Assembly: GCA_016508695.1 (NCBI GenBank)
Contig: VNKQ01000007.1
Span: 496,001-560,000 of the forward strand
Direction: 5' to 3'
Source: Hyphodiscus hymeniophilus
Taxonomy: Eukaryota; Ascomycota; Leotiomycetes; Helotiales; Hyphodiscaceae
DNA: 64,000 bases
Both the position numbers and the translations under genes were made by a program. The notes under the pieces are model-generated. The model searched no databases, was not told the DNA's origin, and worked only from the letters and a program-made list of their open reading frames with translations. Positions 1 to 14,395 of this stretch are shown one piece after another (position 1 is the first letter of the stretch; every line of letters begins with the position of its first letter).

Positions 1-3000
1 TGTGTAGTCACGAGACAAGTAATCTCCGGGGTGCATGTAGTTGGAGAGAAAAGACTGGATGGGTTTTACATAACTAATCTGCATGGAAGGAAGCACAGCA
101 GGAAAATGCATTGTTCCTGTTTGTTTACTGCTCCCCTCATTTTTCTCCCATGCTGTGTACCCGATGCCTATGTGCCAGCCCGACATTGGCGGAGAAATTG
201 GAGTACAAGGTCATGCTCCGGACCAAGGACTTCTCTAGTGCACAGCTCGACAAGTCCCTTTCCTCTTCATTTTCGATCGAATGAGAGATCTTCGTGAGAC
301 TTCATGAACAGCGTCAAAGGCCGGAAATAGCGTGGGGGTGGATTCTTTCATTTCATCGTTTGCCCGACAATGCTGCAACCGGATAGCCGTCTCGACTCCT
401 TGTTCCGGAATGCGGAGGTTCCTGGACATCTACCTCCGTACCTACCTTACCAGTTACCACAATCCAGATCTCCCGGGAATCCTCTTTCCTGAGATGGATG
501 GCCTTGCCTTTAGGCCATGCAAGATCTCATGTACCTGGTCCTCACCCCCACGCCTTCGCCTGAGACCGAACGTTCTCACCTGAAGTATCCCGCATCCAGA
601 CTTCATTCCAAATTGCCAATGGCTGTTAAGCCTACTCCGCGCAATACTCCGGGTTTGTGTGCCTTTCGAACCGCAAAAGGCAAGTCTGCACATGTTTCAG
701 TGAACACAGAGACTTTGATTGGCTCGTTTCTTCAGGGGTTGAGGAAGTATGGGAGGAATGAAGGATCGCTCAAAGTCTCTTACTTATCATATGAGTGTGT
801 GCACAAATGCATCTGGGGACGAGAACGGACTTAGTCCCTCTGACCTGATATCCTCCTTCCGTGTCAATCTAGAGCAGCCCCTCTTTTCTTGCCCGCAACC
901 ATTGATCATTGCACCGCCTCTAGTATCTTCTTACTTCAGTGTTAGAGTTTCTTCTAGCCTTCTAGGCCGCTAGGTAAAACGTGTAGCATGATTCTTGCCC
1001 GCGCCCGCTTGTCAAATTCGCGTTTTGGATTGTTCCTATGTTGCACTGAACCCAATCCCTCCGGACGTGCTTCCAGTCTTGAGTTAGACGTCCAGAGGTT
1101 GGAGCCCAAGATTGTCCATGCTTGTATCGAAAACCGTTGCCTCGTAGAGTGCGGGTGCAGCATTCATGTTAAAACGTCTTTCTTTCCAACAAGATGAAAA
1201 GCGCTCAGTCGTAATGTGACTCGTATATCGCATGCAACAATTCCCGCTTAATCACGAGCTGTCATTGCGCAAAGCCGTATTGCCATTGCTGTATCTCACA
1301 TTCGTGCATCACCATTGGGTCATCCTATCCGGCCGATCCACCAACGTTGCATCTCTCGGAACAGATACCATCATCAGACTGGCTAGATCGCAAGCCATGC
1401 TGCACCTAATGCCTCTTCTAGAATTGTGGGGAAACGTGGCCCACATCTTTCGATCGTCGCTAGCGCTGTGGGTCGCGTGGGGTATCTCTACGGAGTAGAC
1501 AGATACGAAGGTAACTCGACGTCTGGAGATGAGGCCGAAGATGCGGTATGGATGTTGCTGAGGATGATGGATGGAGAGTTGGCGGAGCGGGCTTGGCGAG
1601 ATGTGCCAGTTCATTTCTCATTGTCAACGGACACACCGAGATTTTACAATTGCACACTGCTTACACCAGTGAAACCGTGTGTAACTGTACTCGCACATAA
1701 AGAAGCATGGCAGGAAGATGGAAACTCCCGCCGTTGGTCTCTATTCCGGTCTTTATCCCGCACAAGATGGATGCTATTGCCGCAAGCGAGCAGATCTCGA
1801 ATCAGATTGCAAATTTGTCGTTGAAAGCTACCCCGCCTGAAGATCTTCCAGCAAAAACGCCACGCATAGGTACCACTGAGTCTCCATACCCCATGCAAGC
1901 CTAGCAAAAGTACTTAGAGGTAACCTCCTCGATGCAAAAGCACTGTGGCGAAATCCTGCGACTTGCGCGGGATGCGTGGGCATCCCGCCCAAGCGAGGAT
2001 ACATTGTTGTCCCTATTCTACGGCCAAGGGTTTCAATCAAACTTTAATAGAAACCAAGCGGCGATAATCGATCGTCTTTTTACAAATAGTTTGCGAGTTT
2101 TCCGTGCTTGTTGCACGTCGACCTTGAGCGTGGGGGAAAAAAAGACTATGTTGGTCGAGACGCAACTCCCTGCATTGAAGTCCGCTCGGTCCGCAATCTC
2201 TCAAACTTCCTCGCAAATTGGCAGTTACGAGAGCTTGCTTAGGAGTACCTATAGCCGTAGTGGCGAAATTGCAGATATGTGCCACTGCTGAGCCTGTTTG
2301 GAGAACGAGCTGTCGAAAGATTGGTCGATGGCATTTCTTTAGTGTATCGACTTCGCACTGGAACTGGAACAGTTGTTTCTTGAATTGACGAATGCCTCTC
2401 TCATCATATCCATCAGAAGCACGCTGCCTAGGTGACGTCGAAGAGCCTAGATACTGGCACAGTATGGAATGATCGATAAAGCCACAGTTCTGGTTCCGTT
2501 CCTCATCTGCACCTTTTCCCGCGGCTCTGTGTACAAGCCAGGGAATATTGAAAGGCTTGCATCAAGGTTTTTGTCTGTAGGAACTCACTCTCACAAGGAG
2601 GACACGGCACCAATGCTCTCCGCGAAAAACGAGAGTTGAAAACGTAGTACTGACGCAAATTCAGACTCTCAAATGCTTGCCTGCATGCCATCTACTACGA
2701 AAATGCTACGAAGTCTCGTTCGTACGGGAACCTGCCAATATCAAGGACTGTCACAGAGCTTCGATATAAGTGGGATTAGAAACAACATCCGGGGGTATTG
2801 TTCTTAGGGTTGCCTCGCATCCGAGTGGCTCTGCAAGTCGCGGCGAGGATGAACCCCTTGTCGAACGGAGTAATAATTTTCGGTCAACGAACCAGACTTA
2901 AGTAGTGGAAGTCGATTGCCTCTAGCATTACACCGTAAACAGCACCATCCTAGCATCCAATGCTTAATCATAACTCCCTAGCTTGAGACAAATGCCTGTC

Positions 3001-4981
3001 GAAAGAATAGCCACTCGTGGGTTATGATTTTCATTGTATGTCATTGAGTCTCTATCTTGCGTCTAGCCTGTACAAGTACAATAGGGTAGACACTCGTGTT
3101 TGGACGTGATCTAATGGAGCTGGGTGGCACCGTTCCCTTGCTCAGGCACCAAGTCTAAGCTGTGAAGAGAGCTTGTGATAAGGTTTTTGTAAAGCCAATT
3201 TGACGATCAGTTTTATTGGCCATTCTTTGTTGTCTCATTTTCCCATTTGGCAAGCGAGTTTTTGACATGTTGCTGTCTTTGGCAGCCAAGCTCACGGGCC
3301 AGAGCACACATGGCTTCGGGAATCTTGGCTGACCGCACTGCGCTTTCTCCTTGAGGAAAGATACATCAGGCGATGCGGTTGTAAGAACACGCCGCAGAGC
3401 TTGCTATGAAAGGGGAAAATGCGGCCGGTTATTGAGATGAGGCTTGATATCAAATCCTGGCTCCAACCACCCTCTGCTATATTTCAGGGAACAATTCAAC
3501 CCTCAATATCTGGGTCAAGCCGCGCATCTCTTTCATTGGTGCACGAAAGAAAACATAAGAAGCGAGCTGGTACAGAAATACACAACTCTGAAGACGATCA
3601 CCCAAAAGCGCCTCGCTCTCAATGTCTCGTCTTTGGATCTAAACACATCTACTCAACTCTTCCGCCAACAAGTAAAACAGCCAATGCTTACTTATGCTGG
3701 GACCGCACTTCGTCCAATGGATTCGAAGATCCAAACATTTCTGCAGGAGCGAGCGTCTTTTTCTCGCTCTCTTGGGGCTTTGCCACAGCCTTCGCTCCTA
3801 GAGGAGTGATGGTAAGAGCAGAATTTGAGTCTTGGATCTAGACGTGGAACGTCTTTCTGCTTGACGATCGACCTTGGAGGACGTGTCGGGCGCGGGTTTC
3901 TAAAATGTGCAAGAAGTTTTGCGACGCTGGACATTTTTGCAGCTCGAGCGAGGTAAGTAATAGCGACTCCGTGGAAGTGGTGCTGCCTTTTGGCTTTGCC
4001 CAGGTTGTTGGTGTTTGATCATTTGATGCCATGTTGAGAGATTTTGAGGGACTTTTGAAGTGAGCGGAGAAGTGAAACAAACATATTACTCGAACAGGGG
4101 AAAGTATTGGTATCTCATTAGGATGAGAATTATGCGGAAGCTCGTACCGGTACACTCTCCAGGACGGAATCGTCGTCAGAATTGCAAAGTAAAGCTTGCT
4201 GTCTTTTCTTCGTAGCAACTTACATCCAAATATAAACCATCTACTGAGCTTGTCGTTGCTCCTCTCGCAGGAATCATTAGAGTTGACTGGTTGAACTCTC
4301 GGCCGACGCCCAGTCTGTGAATCCCCTACTTACCTAGTAGCTTACTGCTCACTTTCGTAGAGAACTATGCGATATCGAAGTTGGTGTTGAAGCTCTGCTA
4401 TTGTTTTTTCCAGTGATATAATCGCGAAAGTGGCTTTTATTCCAAGTTGTCAACTTGACAAATGCTTAATCGCTGGAAGGTTGACTCCAATGACCGTGAG
4501 TAAAGTGAAGGTAGTCAGATCGGGAGCTGGTGACAGCAGAGACTGGGCCTCCAACAGCCCAAATCTCACGGGCTCGTCTCCATCCAAGAGGCTCAATACT
4601 CGACAGAGCTCACGGTCCAATTTTGTAACACTGTAGCTTTCTAGCTTATCAGATCATCAAACGGGTGAACTTCGGACATAACGGATACCAGGTACAAGTA
4701 CGCGCACTCAAAGCTTCTCAACTCGACATCAACACCAATCGAAAGTCGTCAGTGACCTCCACTCATCTTTCCACCTATGCAGCCCTCGTATCAGAGCTCT
4801 CTTCCTCCATGATTGTGCGAATGCGCAAGTATTTCGAACGTGGCCTGAAACGACCGGCAGGATGACATAAACCCGGATCCGAAACCCTTCCGAATATCCT
4901 CCAGTCTTTTGGGATCGGCCTCGACGGAACAGCCTACACTGAATATCAGAGCTTCGGAATAAATGGGAGCGAATCACCACT
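1..4981. other. gene-poor stretch, no confident gene
   Basis: Only short overlapping ORFs occur here, and none has a recognisable domain or a convincing splice structure. The one stretch with protein-like character is the possible broken gene at 1767-2046, listed separately. A minus-strand ORF at 3838-4032 (64 codons from an internal ATG at 4032, beginning MASNDQTPTTWAKPKG) has plausible composition but no recognisable family or supporting intron, so it is only noted. Base composition is ordinary rather than RIP-like. Confidence 0.5.
1767..2046 (+). pseudogene. possible small gene broken by a frameshift
   Basis: An open frame begins with ATG at 1767 (MDAIAASEQISNQIANLSL...), runs 45 codons and stops at 1904 right after the residues PYPMQA. 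A second frame, overlapping the stop by one base, then continues as LAKVLRGNLLDAKALW and goes on through a Cys pair (CAGC), then GIPPKRGYIVVPI, to a stop near 2046. Both halves look like real protein: amphipathic start, then Cys/Gly/Pro/Arg-rich end. No intron with usual ends bridges them. I do not recognise the family. It could be a short gene with one small indel, a sequencing error, or chance. Confidence 0.3.
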
Positions 4982-6505
4982 ATGGCGACGAGAATCCTCA
5001 CCAAAGTCTTCGAAGAGCTCGGCCTCGTGTCCCTCTACAATTCTACGATCGACACTAAGCTCCTCTGTATACAACGGTTTGTGCGGCTTTTCGCATATGG
5101 AGGATCAACACTCATTCTGGTGTCTTACTTGACCGCCGTCGGCACTTCAGAGACGAAGAGCGGCCTGTTCATGACATTGACGCTCATCGGAGACACCATC
5201 ATCAGCTTCTTCCTCACACTCTTCGCAGATGCATTGGGACGGAAAGCGACACTTGCTCTGGGGGCAGGATTGATGGCTTGCAGCGGAGTGGTATTTGCCT
5301 TGTTTGGGAATTACTGGGTATTGCTTGCTGCGGCAATCTTTGGAGTTATCAGTCCTAGGTATGTCTTGCCGCAGTCACTAACAGAGACTGTAGCTGATTT
5401 TGGGGTAGTGGAAATGAGATAGGACCCTTCCGAGCTATCGAAGAATCAACTCTGGCACAGTTGACACCCGCCGCGAATAGAAGTGATATATATGCGTGGT
5501 ATTCCCTCATTGGGACAGCTGGAGCTGCATTTGGTATGATGGTGACTGGATGGATGATTCATTACATGCGACATCAACTGCAGTGGGACGAGGTCGCAAC
5601 ATATCGTGCTGTATTCTGGGGTTATGCGGCTTTTGGATTGATCAAGCTCTGCCTTGCCTTGGCGTTGAGCAAGAAGTGCGAGGTCGAGAAGAAGATCGTG
5701 CCAGCGGCGGACCCAGAATCCGCACCTCTTCTAGGAGACGGAGCGGAGGATCTGGAACCCAAGAAGTCCAAATTTAGGTCTTGGTTGCCAGATATTAGTG
5801 CGGAGAGCAGAGTTATCACCTTTAACCTTTGCGTCCTATTTGCTTTAGACGCATTTGCGTCTGGTCTCGCTCCTCTGTATGTCTCTCTCGTAACTTCACA
5901 TGCGACTGCTAATGTTTGACAGCTCATGGGTAACATATTTTTTCAAATGGAAGTTTGGGCTCGAGGATGGCCGTCTCGGCTCACTTTTCTTCACTACCTC
6001 CATCATCGCAGCAGGATCTATGCTCGTCGCCTCAAGCATCGCCAAACGCTTTGGTAACGTCAAGACAATGGTCTTCACACATCTCCCGTCCGCCATCTTC
6101 CTTGCGCTCATCGGGATCCCAAACTCCCTACCCTTTGCCATGCTGTTCCTCATCTTAAGATCTTGTACACAATCAATGGATGTTGCTCCGCGCTCCGCAT
6201 TCCTAGCGGCTGTGATTCTACCGCACGAACGAACTGCCGTTATGGGACTATTTAATGTTGTTAAAACGAGCTCTTCATCTCTCGGACCTCTCATAACCGG
6301 AATCTTAGCAAATAGAAAGCTGTTCTGGGTCGCTTTCCTCGCCGCTGGCACCCTGAAGGCGTGCTATGACATTGGCATGTTGGCGGTATTTGCAGGACAT
6401 AAAACGCCCGAAGAAGTAGATGAGGAGAGAAGGGTCAACGAAGAGAGAGCGGAACAAGAAGAAGCTTTAAGAGAAAGCGAGAGTGGAGATCCTGGAGAGC
6501 GGTAG
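4982..6505 (+). CDS. MFS transporter, 12-TM type
   Basis: Major facilitator superfamily membrane transporter, 475 residues in three exons: 4982-5358, 5409-5876 and 5923-6505, with introns of 50 and 46 bases. The exons join in frame only at these sites. The N-terminal half has a typical MFS loop between TM2 and TM3 (FADALGRKATLALGAG). After the first intron comes NEIGPFRAIEES followed by a long run of hydrophobic helices. A charged cytoplasmic loop (about residues 220-260, with many E, K and D) splits the two six-helix halves, and the C-terminal tail is rich in Glu and Arg. The substrate cannot be read from sequence. It is 23 kb from the GlcNAc cluster and separated from it by the transposon nest, so I do not propose it as the cluster's sugar transporter. 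The start is the first ATG in frame. Confidence 0.88.
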
Positions 6506-7837
6506 GGGAAACTTATTCAACTCGGCGTGAGGAGTGAAATCTCTACCGACTATCGAGCTCTAAGACGAGGATTTAGATAACATAGATCGCTGGTGAAGCG
6601 CTCCTTCTTTGTGCTGTGTTCTGCAATATATGTCTACATATTGCCGACCTCCGTTCAGCCTGTGGCCGGCCAACGATGCCGCTATTGCAGTTCAATTTTC
6701 TATGCAAGCGCATAATATTACGCCCTTCAATCGCGTCTTTCAATGGCACGAGGGTACTCGATGCTCTTGATACCTGAGCGCGACGTCATTTCTCCTTTCG
6801 TCATATAAGTTGTGACTAGCGGTAGTAGCGGTGCTTTGAATCTACTTTCTCGTTCAAAGCCAGCCTCTCTTAGTTGCCAAGCTCGGCATTTACATTATAA
6901 TGATGTGTTCATTAGCCTGAGAATAGGTAAAACTCCTCCATTTATCTACTTGTCGAGCTGAGACCACATCTCGGAGTTGTGGCCGAAGTTCAGAGGGTTG
7001 AAATGTCACCAGTCATGGAAGTGGGGGAGAGGAAAGGGTAAATACAGAATTTGCATGTACTATTAACTTCCTGAGCGCTCTGTTTTACTTCTGTCCTCGC
7101 ATTTCTCTACCTTGCAATCTCATATGCAAGACCAAGCTCTCGATCCTGTTGTTTTCTGAACCACAGGCAACGCCTTGCTTTCTTCCACATTTATGGCTTT
7201 CAACAAAGTCAACGTCGAATGTACCCTTTTACCTACGCTTTGATTTCGAATACGCGACATTTGACGATAGTCACAACTCCCAGAGTGTAATGAACAAGTG
7301 GAAAATCGTCCCTAACGAAGCAGCACCCGTTAGCTTACTGGTGGATACTTGTCCCTGGGAAGAGCCGGGTTGGAAGTCGATGAGGGTCGTGGTTCCTCAT
7401 TAATATGATGATGGAGATCTGGGTCCGGGTATTCGGTAGGTTTTCTACCGCCGGGCGGATCTTGTATTCTAGTTCGGCTTCGGTAGGTTTCTGCAAGTGT
7501 GTTGAGTGGACCTGCATGTACTAGGGGCTGAAAGCCAGACAAGCGCATAGCGCAACCAGTGATCAGGAGTATATTAACAGAGTAAACAGCACCAGAATTT
7601 AATTTGCATACACGTGAAAGCAAGAGCTATTTACTGACACCAAGGTAAAATCATACCGCCATTTTCGAGAGAGTCATAAGCGTTGTCGTTGTTTGGTTTG
7701 ATGGCTGCGCGCGGTACGGCCCTTGTCCAGCTTTCAATAATCTCCCGGATGTCGGCTATCTACCCCTGTGATGTATATCATAGACAAACACTCGGTACGA
7801 CTACGCAGAAAGGATAAGGTATAGTACTAGGTTATTA
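6506..7837. other. intergenic, nothing recognised
   Basis: Normal-composition spacer between the transporter stop and the left end of the transposon nest. Small ORFs at 7149-7403 (+) and 7330-7623 (-) overlap each other and have no domain character. The trinucleotide TTA at 7835-7837 is the presumed target duplication of the mariner-like element. Confidence 0.5.
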
Positions 7838-7993
7838 GTCAGACCCTAAGCCAGTAGAATGTCAAAACCTTGAATATAATCACATAACTTATTTTATTAA
7901 TAATAATATAACTACGAATCGAATTAAGATTCTAATTAAACTAAATTAAAGAGAATTAAATTGCGAATAAAACCCCCGTACTCGTTTCCTTAT

Positions 7994-8162
7994 TGTCACG
8001 GGGCGAACGGCGTATACACAGGAGTTCGTTATAGTATTTAGTAAGTTCGATAAAGGAGAGAGAAATATTCTAAACTAGGTCTACGAGAAAAGAAGCGCTC
8101 CCGCCTAGCCTTAGTAAGCGTAGGTATTACTAGCGCCTTACCCCTAGGGCTAGCCCCTTATA
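7994..8162 (-). repeat. LTR, left copy (3' LTR of the minus-strand element)
   Basis: It begins TGTCACGGGGCGAACGG and ends CCCCTTATA. It aligns without gaps to 14396-14564. I count about 17 differences by hand, all transitions (C/T or G/A) and no transversions. The terminal CA of the family is TA here, which fits RIP. The flank on the outside is CTTAT (7989-7993). Confidence 0.93.
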
Positions 8163-11100
8163 TTACCCCCCTTCTCCCGCTTGTTTACTCTTAGAGTTTG
8201 TTAGTATAGACATTTTCCTTATATAGTCCTTAATAACAAATAGTATTCCTTATAAACCTATTTGCTTTTATTACTATTCTCTCAAATCGAGTTTAATAAT
8301 AAGGCTATATTACTTATCCTAAGTCGAATTTGTCGGGTTTTAGTCTTCTAAAGACTAAATCCGTATACTATTATACGAACTTATTTACTTTTATTGCGAT
8401 TTCTTTCTAATTCTATTACTTGTCGCTTCTTATTATTATTATCGCTTATAAGATAATTACCTTTAACCTTTCTTCTTTAGTTTCTTTTTTCCCTAGATAA
8501 TAATAATAATAGTAAAGTAAGTCGATATTTAATATAAAGAGCCGAATACTATTTCGCCCTCGTATATAATACGGACTCTAGATAATACTAACTAGAATTA
8601 GATATCTATTATTATTTATTACGTTAATTATACCCTTTCTAGTATCGATTATATCGACTAAAATATAAGTTAAACTCCGCTCCTTTTCGCTCGGATACCG
8701 CTAACTTTCGTAGTCTAACTATTCCTGTTCTTACGTTATTTATACTTATAAGTATAAAAATTACAAAAACTTATAAGTTCTAATTAAGTTTTACTTAGAA
8801 ATAGTCGCTAATTATATTATAGCCTAATAATAGTTTATATTACTTATACCGTTTAAACCCGCGCTACTAATATTACTACGTAAGTTTTTTATTAGTCTCT
8901 AAGTATTTTCTATTAGCTAATAATAGTTTTAGTAACAATGCTTATAAGGACCTTATAAAGGTCCTTAAGGCCTAGAAGGCTTTAAGGCCTTTATAAGTTA
9001 CTAGTCTTCTCTTTACGTATATTAACTATACTCTACTTATTTTCTCTTATTAACTATTAGTTTTTAGTCCCTTAGCTTCCGAGGTTATTATTATAGTAAC
9101 GAATATAATCGCCTAATAGGGCTAGGTATAAGTTAATGTTTTCCGCTCGTTTTCTATTACTAACTATTATATAGCGCTAGTAATATCTCTTTAGCGCTCG
9201 TTTTCGGGCTCCGCCGTAATAATCCCTAATTCTAATTAAAATTTAGTAGGCTTTTAAGTTTTTTTTTTTTTTTTGTAATTAAATAAATATCGTTATACTT
9301 CTTAAATATAATCCGTTTGACTTTACTCTTTAATACCCGTACTTTATATAATTTTAATCGCTTCCCGTCCCCTTTCTTTTCTTCTTTCTCTCTTATATTA
9401 TTTTCGGACTATTATTAGTCTTAGTATCTCTATACTTTATTTCGAAGTCGTTTATTATAATAGTATCTACTAGGTTTTCTAAGGGTTCTTATATTAGTTT
9501 GTAATACCCTAACTATTTTATAAGTACTTATTAAACCTTTCCCTTCCCTTATACCTTATCTTTAATATATAAGATTTTCTCTATTACGTATTCTTTATAC
9601 GTTTTAATTAACTCGGGCTCCGACTATCTATTATTAAACTCTTATCCCGGGAAAGGGTTATAACTCGCTAGTTGTAAGAGGTTTATATAAAATACTAAGT
9701 AAATATTATTAAGAATCCTAGATAAATAAATAGAAACTAAAGACAAGACTTTATTTATTATATACTTTATATACTTAATATCGAGGCTTTTCTTTAGCTA
9801 ATTTATCTAATAGTTACAAAGGTCTAGCTATACCTTATTGCCCTTATAATAAATTAGGGCTAGTATTCTAGTTTTATTCGCGTTATCCTCTTACTTTTAT
9901 ATAAACTCCGCTATACTTGCCTAATATAAATTAACAATTCGCTTTATCTTTTTAATAAATACTATAGCCCTTTTTATTATAAGTACTCTAGTATTACTCT
10001 AGGGCTCTAGCTTTAATAGGACGGGAAACGGCGTCTTATACTTATAAGTCGCAAAAAAAGGGCTTATTTCGAGGGTTATATAATAACGCCTATTTAATAC
10101 TAGTTAAGCTAAGGGGAGCTATTTCTTCTAATCGGATTACTCTTAGTTAATAACGTTTTGTAAATATACTTATACCTCTTAATTTAGTTTTTCGGGGCCT
10201 TTATTAGTTTATAAGTAATATATAGAGCTAAGTCTTTATTATACGCCTATAAGGCAATAAAAGGTCTTTTAGAATATACTCGTCTAGTTTGTTCCTTTAT
10301 TACTTATAATTACGCGTAATATATTATAATATTATACTTAATACTTTATAAACTTTTCGGTGTACTCCTTGGCTTTTATATTAAGTATTACTTTTAATAT
10401 AATATACTTACTTAGTTAGTCCTTAATTACTTAAAGGTAATAGTTTTCTTAAGAGTTTAGTAAGTCTATTATAAAATCTATAAAGATTTTCTAAAAGAAT
10501 TAGTTAGGGACTAGTAACGGCCTTAAAAGTCCGTGTTTATACTCCCTCTATACTTTATTTCTTTTATAATAATTATAATTCCTAAGGAATTACCTTATAT
10601 ATCTTAATTATAATAGCTAATAAAAACTATATCCTAATATAAAGGCAATAGAATCCCGTCTTAAGTATCTATAAACTAGCGAATTATAAATAAATTAAAT
10701 AATCTTTATTTTAAGGATATCGTTTTATTAAGCTTTAGGTTTTATCGTTTTATATTTGGCTTTTAACGAGATTAGGGTACCCGGAACTTATAACTTACTA
10801 TAGTAGCGAAGACGGCCGTTACTATTAATACTATAATCGCTTACTTAAATCTTTATCTTAATCTCGCTTAAGAATAATTGGGCTTTGTCTTAAACTATAT
10901 AGAGTATGGTTTTGTATATTATATCTTTTTCTATAGTTATATCTTATAGCTCGTTTAATTCTTTATCTTAAAAAGGACCTTAAAATTTTACTAATTTTGA
11001 CGCGGGGTCCTAGTAAAGCTATATAGCTAATAGCTAGACTAATATTATAAATAAAGGTTATATTAATATAATAGCTATTATTACCCCCGCCTTCTTTACT

Positions 11101-14100
11101 TCTCCCGGCTAGTTTTATAAGTAGTCTAGATATAATAACTAACGAAATCTCGATTTCTTATTATCTTTACTTAACGTATCTTACTCTTTTTGTAATAAGG
11201 CATCTAGTATAATAGCTTTAGCTCTTAAATAATATATTAAAGTAAACTAAAATAAGGATATAGTCTTATACTATTGAATTTAACGCTTAGATAAATGTCT
11301 TTTCGTTATAAAGTATTCGAGGTTCTTATAGTCTATAAGAACTATAAAGGAGCTATAGGTTTTTAGTTCGGGACTTTAGAACTTTAAGCTAGTAACTATT
11401 ACGAGTATTTCCTTATTATAAATATTATAATTAATTTTTGCCTTATTAAGTTTTTGGGCAAAAAAGCTTACTAAGTAATAAACTTTATCCTTTTTTTATA
11501 AAAGAGCGCCTATTAACGCAAACCTACTATAATTAGTCTCTAAAAATATCGGGAGAGTCGAGTCCTAAATAATAAGTACCGGGGCGCTATAAAACTTATC
11601 TTATAACTCTTAGAATAACAACTCCTTTAGTTTACTTTAAAAGAATAATATTCTTTTACTAGTTAATACTATTAGTAGCCCGACTAACTTAGAGTAATTA
11701 GAGATAAACATTTTATAAAAGTTATAAAATCCGAGAAAGTAGCAAACCTCTTTTTGCGTCTTAAGCGACTTTTAGTTTCGTATAGCCTTTACTTTTTCTA
11801 AATCTAGCCTTACGCCTTTTTTATTAGTATAAATAATAAATCTTAAGTATTTTATCTTCTTTTAGGCGAATTTACTTTTTGCTAGATTTAAGAATAGCCC
11901 TCTTTCTTATAACTTTAAAAGAATAGTTTATACCTTTTATATATAGTCTTTTTTAGAACTATTTAAGTAAATTAAAATATCGTTTATATAAGCCAAAATA
12001 AAGTTATCGAGCTATTTTTATAATAAACTATTAATATACTATTAAAAAGTCGCTAGAGCCCCCGATAATCTAAAAGGATATACTAGCTATTTAAAAAAAC
12101 TAAATCTAGTTTAAAATATAATCTTATATTTATAGCTTATTACTATTCGAATCTTATAAAAAGTAGAGACTACGTTAACCTTTATTAGTTACTTAGTATC
12201 CGTAAGGTTTTATAAGGTCTCTAATATTAATAGTAATAAGTATTAATCCGGCTTTATAATTGCGTTTAGCGCTCGATAATTATAATAAAACCTTAAGCTA
12301 CTCTTAGGTTTTTATATAAAAAGTATAAGAGCCGTTACTTCTAATATATTTAGTCGAATATATCCTTTCTCTTATAAGTCGTCTAGTAACTTATATAATA
12401 TTAATAATTCGTCCTTAAATATACTATAAAGTAGGCCTTATAAAAGGGTAATCGAGGATCCGTCTAGTTATTTATAGACTTCGATCCGGTAGTCGATACT
12501 TAGCCGGTAGGGAGCTAGTTTGTCTATTACTTACTTTAAAAATAATAAAGCTAAGTCTCGAAGTTCTAAAGGTAGCTTATCTTACAATTACTTTAGAGTA
12601 AGTTCTTCTTTTGTCTTTAAGGCTTTTTTAATATCCTCTAAAGTTATAGCGGCTATTAATATAAAACCTCTACTATCTTTACGATTATAGTAATAACGCC
12701 CCTCTTATACTTATTTCTTTATTACGCTATAATAAAACTATTATTTTTTAGGCGTAGTCCTAATCTTATTATACGTCTTTTATAAATTCCCTAAAATTAT
12801 TAAAAATACTAGGTTTAATATAATATATATATAAACTATCTAGCTAAATCCGGCTATATTTATATAAAGTGTAACTACTTTTATAATCTTCGACTTTTAT
12901 ATAGTTATAAAGGCTCTTTTTACTTTACGGCTTTTACGACTAATATACGTAAGGCTAAGGCCTTTTATAAGGGCTTTGTTTATAATAGTGTAATATTAGT
13001 AACTTTTATTAATAAGAGTAAAAGTTCTAAAGGTTTTCTAAAGAATTACATTTATATATATAAGGTTTCTATTTATAACTTCTTTAACCCTCTTTTATTC
13101 CTTTACTAATACTTTATTTATTCCCGGGTCTTAACTTCGACTAAGAGTTATTTTTTTCTCGACTTAAAAGAGCCGGGCTTTAATGTTCTATTATCGTCTT
13201 CTAATAATAGTCTAGTTTTAATTGCGTTTATTTTAGTAAGCTATATTACTAGGGTATATAAGTAATCTCGAACGCAATGTCTAGACGCTTTATAATAGAA
13301 ATAAAGCCTTTTCTTATAGCGCTTATCCCTTTTTACTTCTTTTACTTACTTAGTCTTTTATTTCCCTTTAGGGTTTTTATAACCCCTAGCGCTTTTTTTA
13401 TAATTACTACTTATATAAGTCGGGGCTATTATTATATCTCCCTTTGCGTTTACTCTTATCGTTATAAAGTAATTATATAAATATATAGTTATTATTATTT
13501 TTAATATAAAGTTCTAGTTTTTCTCCCTTTATTTTCTATTAAATACTTTAAACTAGTCTATCTCTTTAAAATTAGTTATAATTCGTTTTATCTCTTTAGA
13601 GAACTTATAATAGTTTGTCTTTTTAGCTATAAAGGCCGTATATATTCGAGCGGCGTTTAAAAACGTATTTCAAAAGTAACTAATCTTCGCGTTATTATCC
13701 TAGCTCTCTCTATTAGAACTAAGTAAAAGCTCGTTAAATTCTAGCTAATACTTATACTAAGGCTATCCTAGAGAGTGCCTTATACTAGTAAGTCGCTCTA
13801 AAGCCTTCGCGCGCTCGTTATTATCTATAAAGATCTTATCGAGTTATATAAAGAAAGCTTCGGGGTCCTTTCTAAGTATAGGGCTCCCCTTTTCTTAAAA
13901 ATATTACATCTAGGCTTATTCGCATAATAAAAGGGTATTATAAATAATATCTTAATAATAATTTATAAAGAGCGTTAGTTTTATTATAAAGCAAATACAA
14001 TACAAACTTTTAAGTCTTAAAAGATAATCTCAAAAGGTTTTTACCCGATTATCTTATATTAGTAGCTTCTAGCTTCTAGGGACCGAAAGTTTTTTATTAG

Positions 14101-14395
14101 AGTTTAAAAGAAACGCTACTTTTAGTAACTCGATTAGGCTTCTTATTAGGGCACTTATAAAAGTATTAAATCTAGCGTCCCTTTATAATCTTTTGGCTTC
14201 TTAGTTATTTAAAGCGGCCTGCGTTTTGGCTAGCTTAGCTTTTATATATTACTATTATATAAATATCTCTTTTAGAATATATTATATCTTAGTATTTAAC
14301 GTTTTATATTATAAGCTCTCGTTCCTTAACGAGAACGTCCTAGTGTCTAGTATAAAGTTATTAGGTAGCTATAAATCTATTTTAATCGAACTTAA

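Noticed and set aside
4982..6505. MFS transporter as the missing GlcNAc transporter NGT1
   Set aside because: It is over 23 kb from the cluster with unrelated genes and a transposon nest between, and I see no sequence feature specific to GlcNAc transport.
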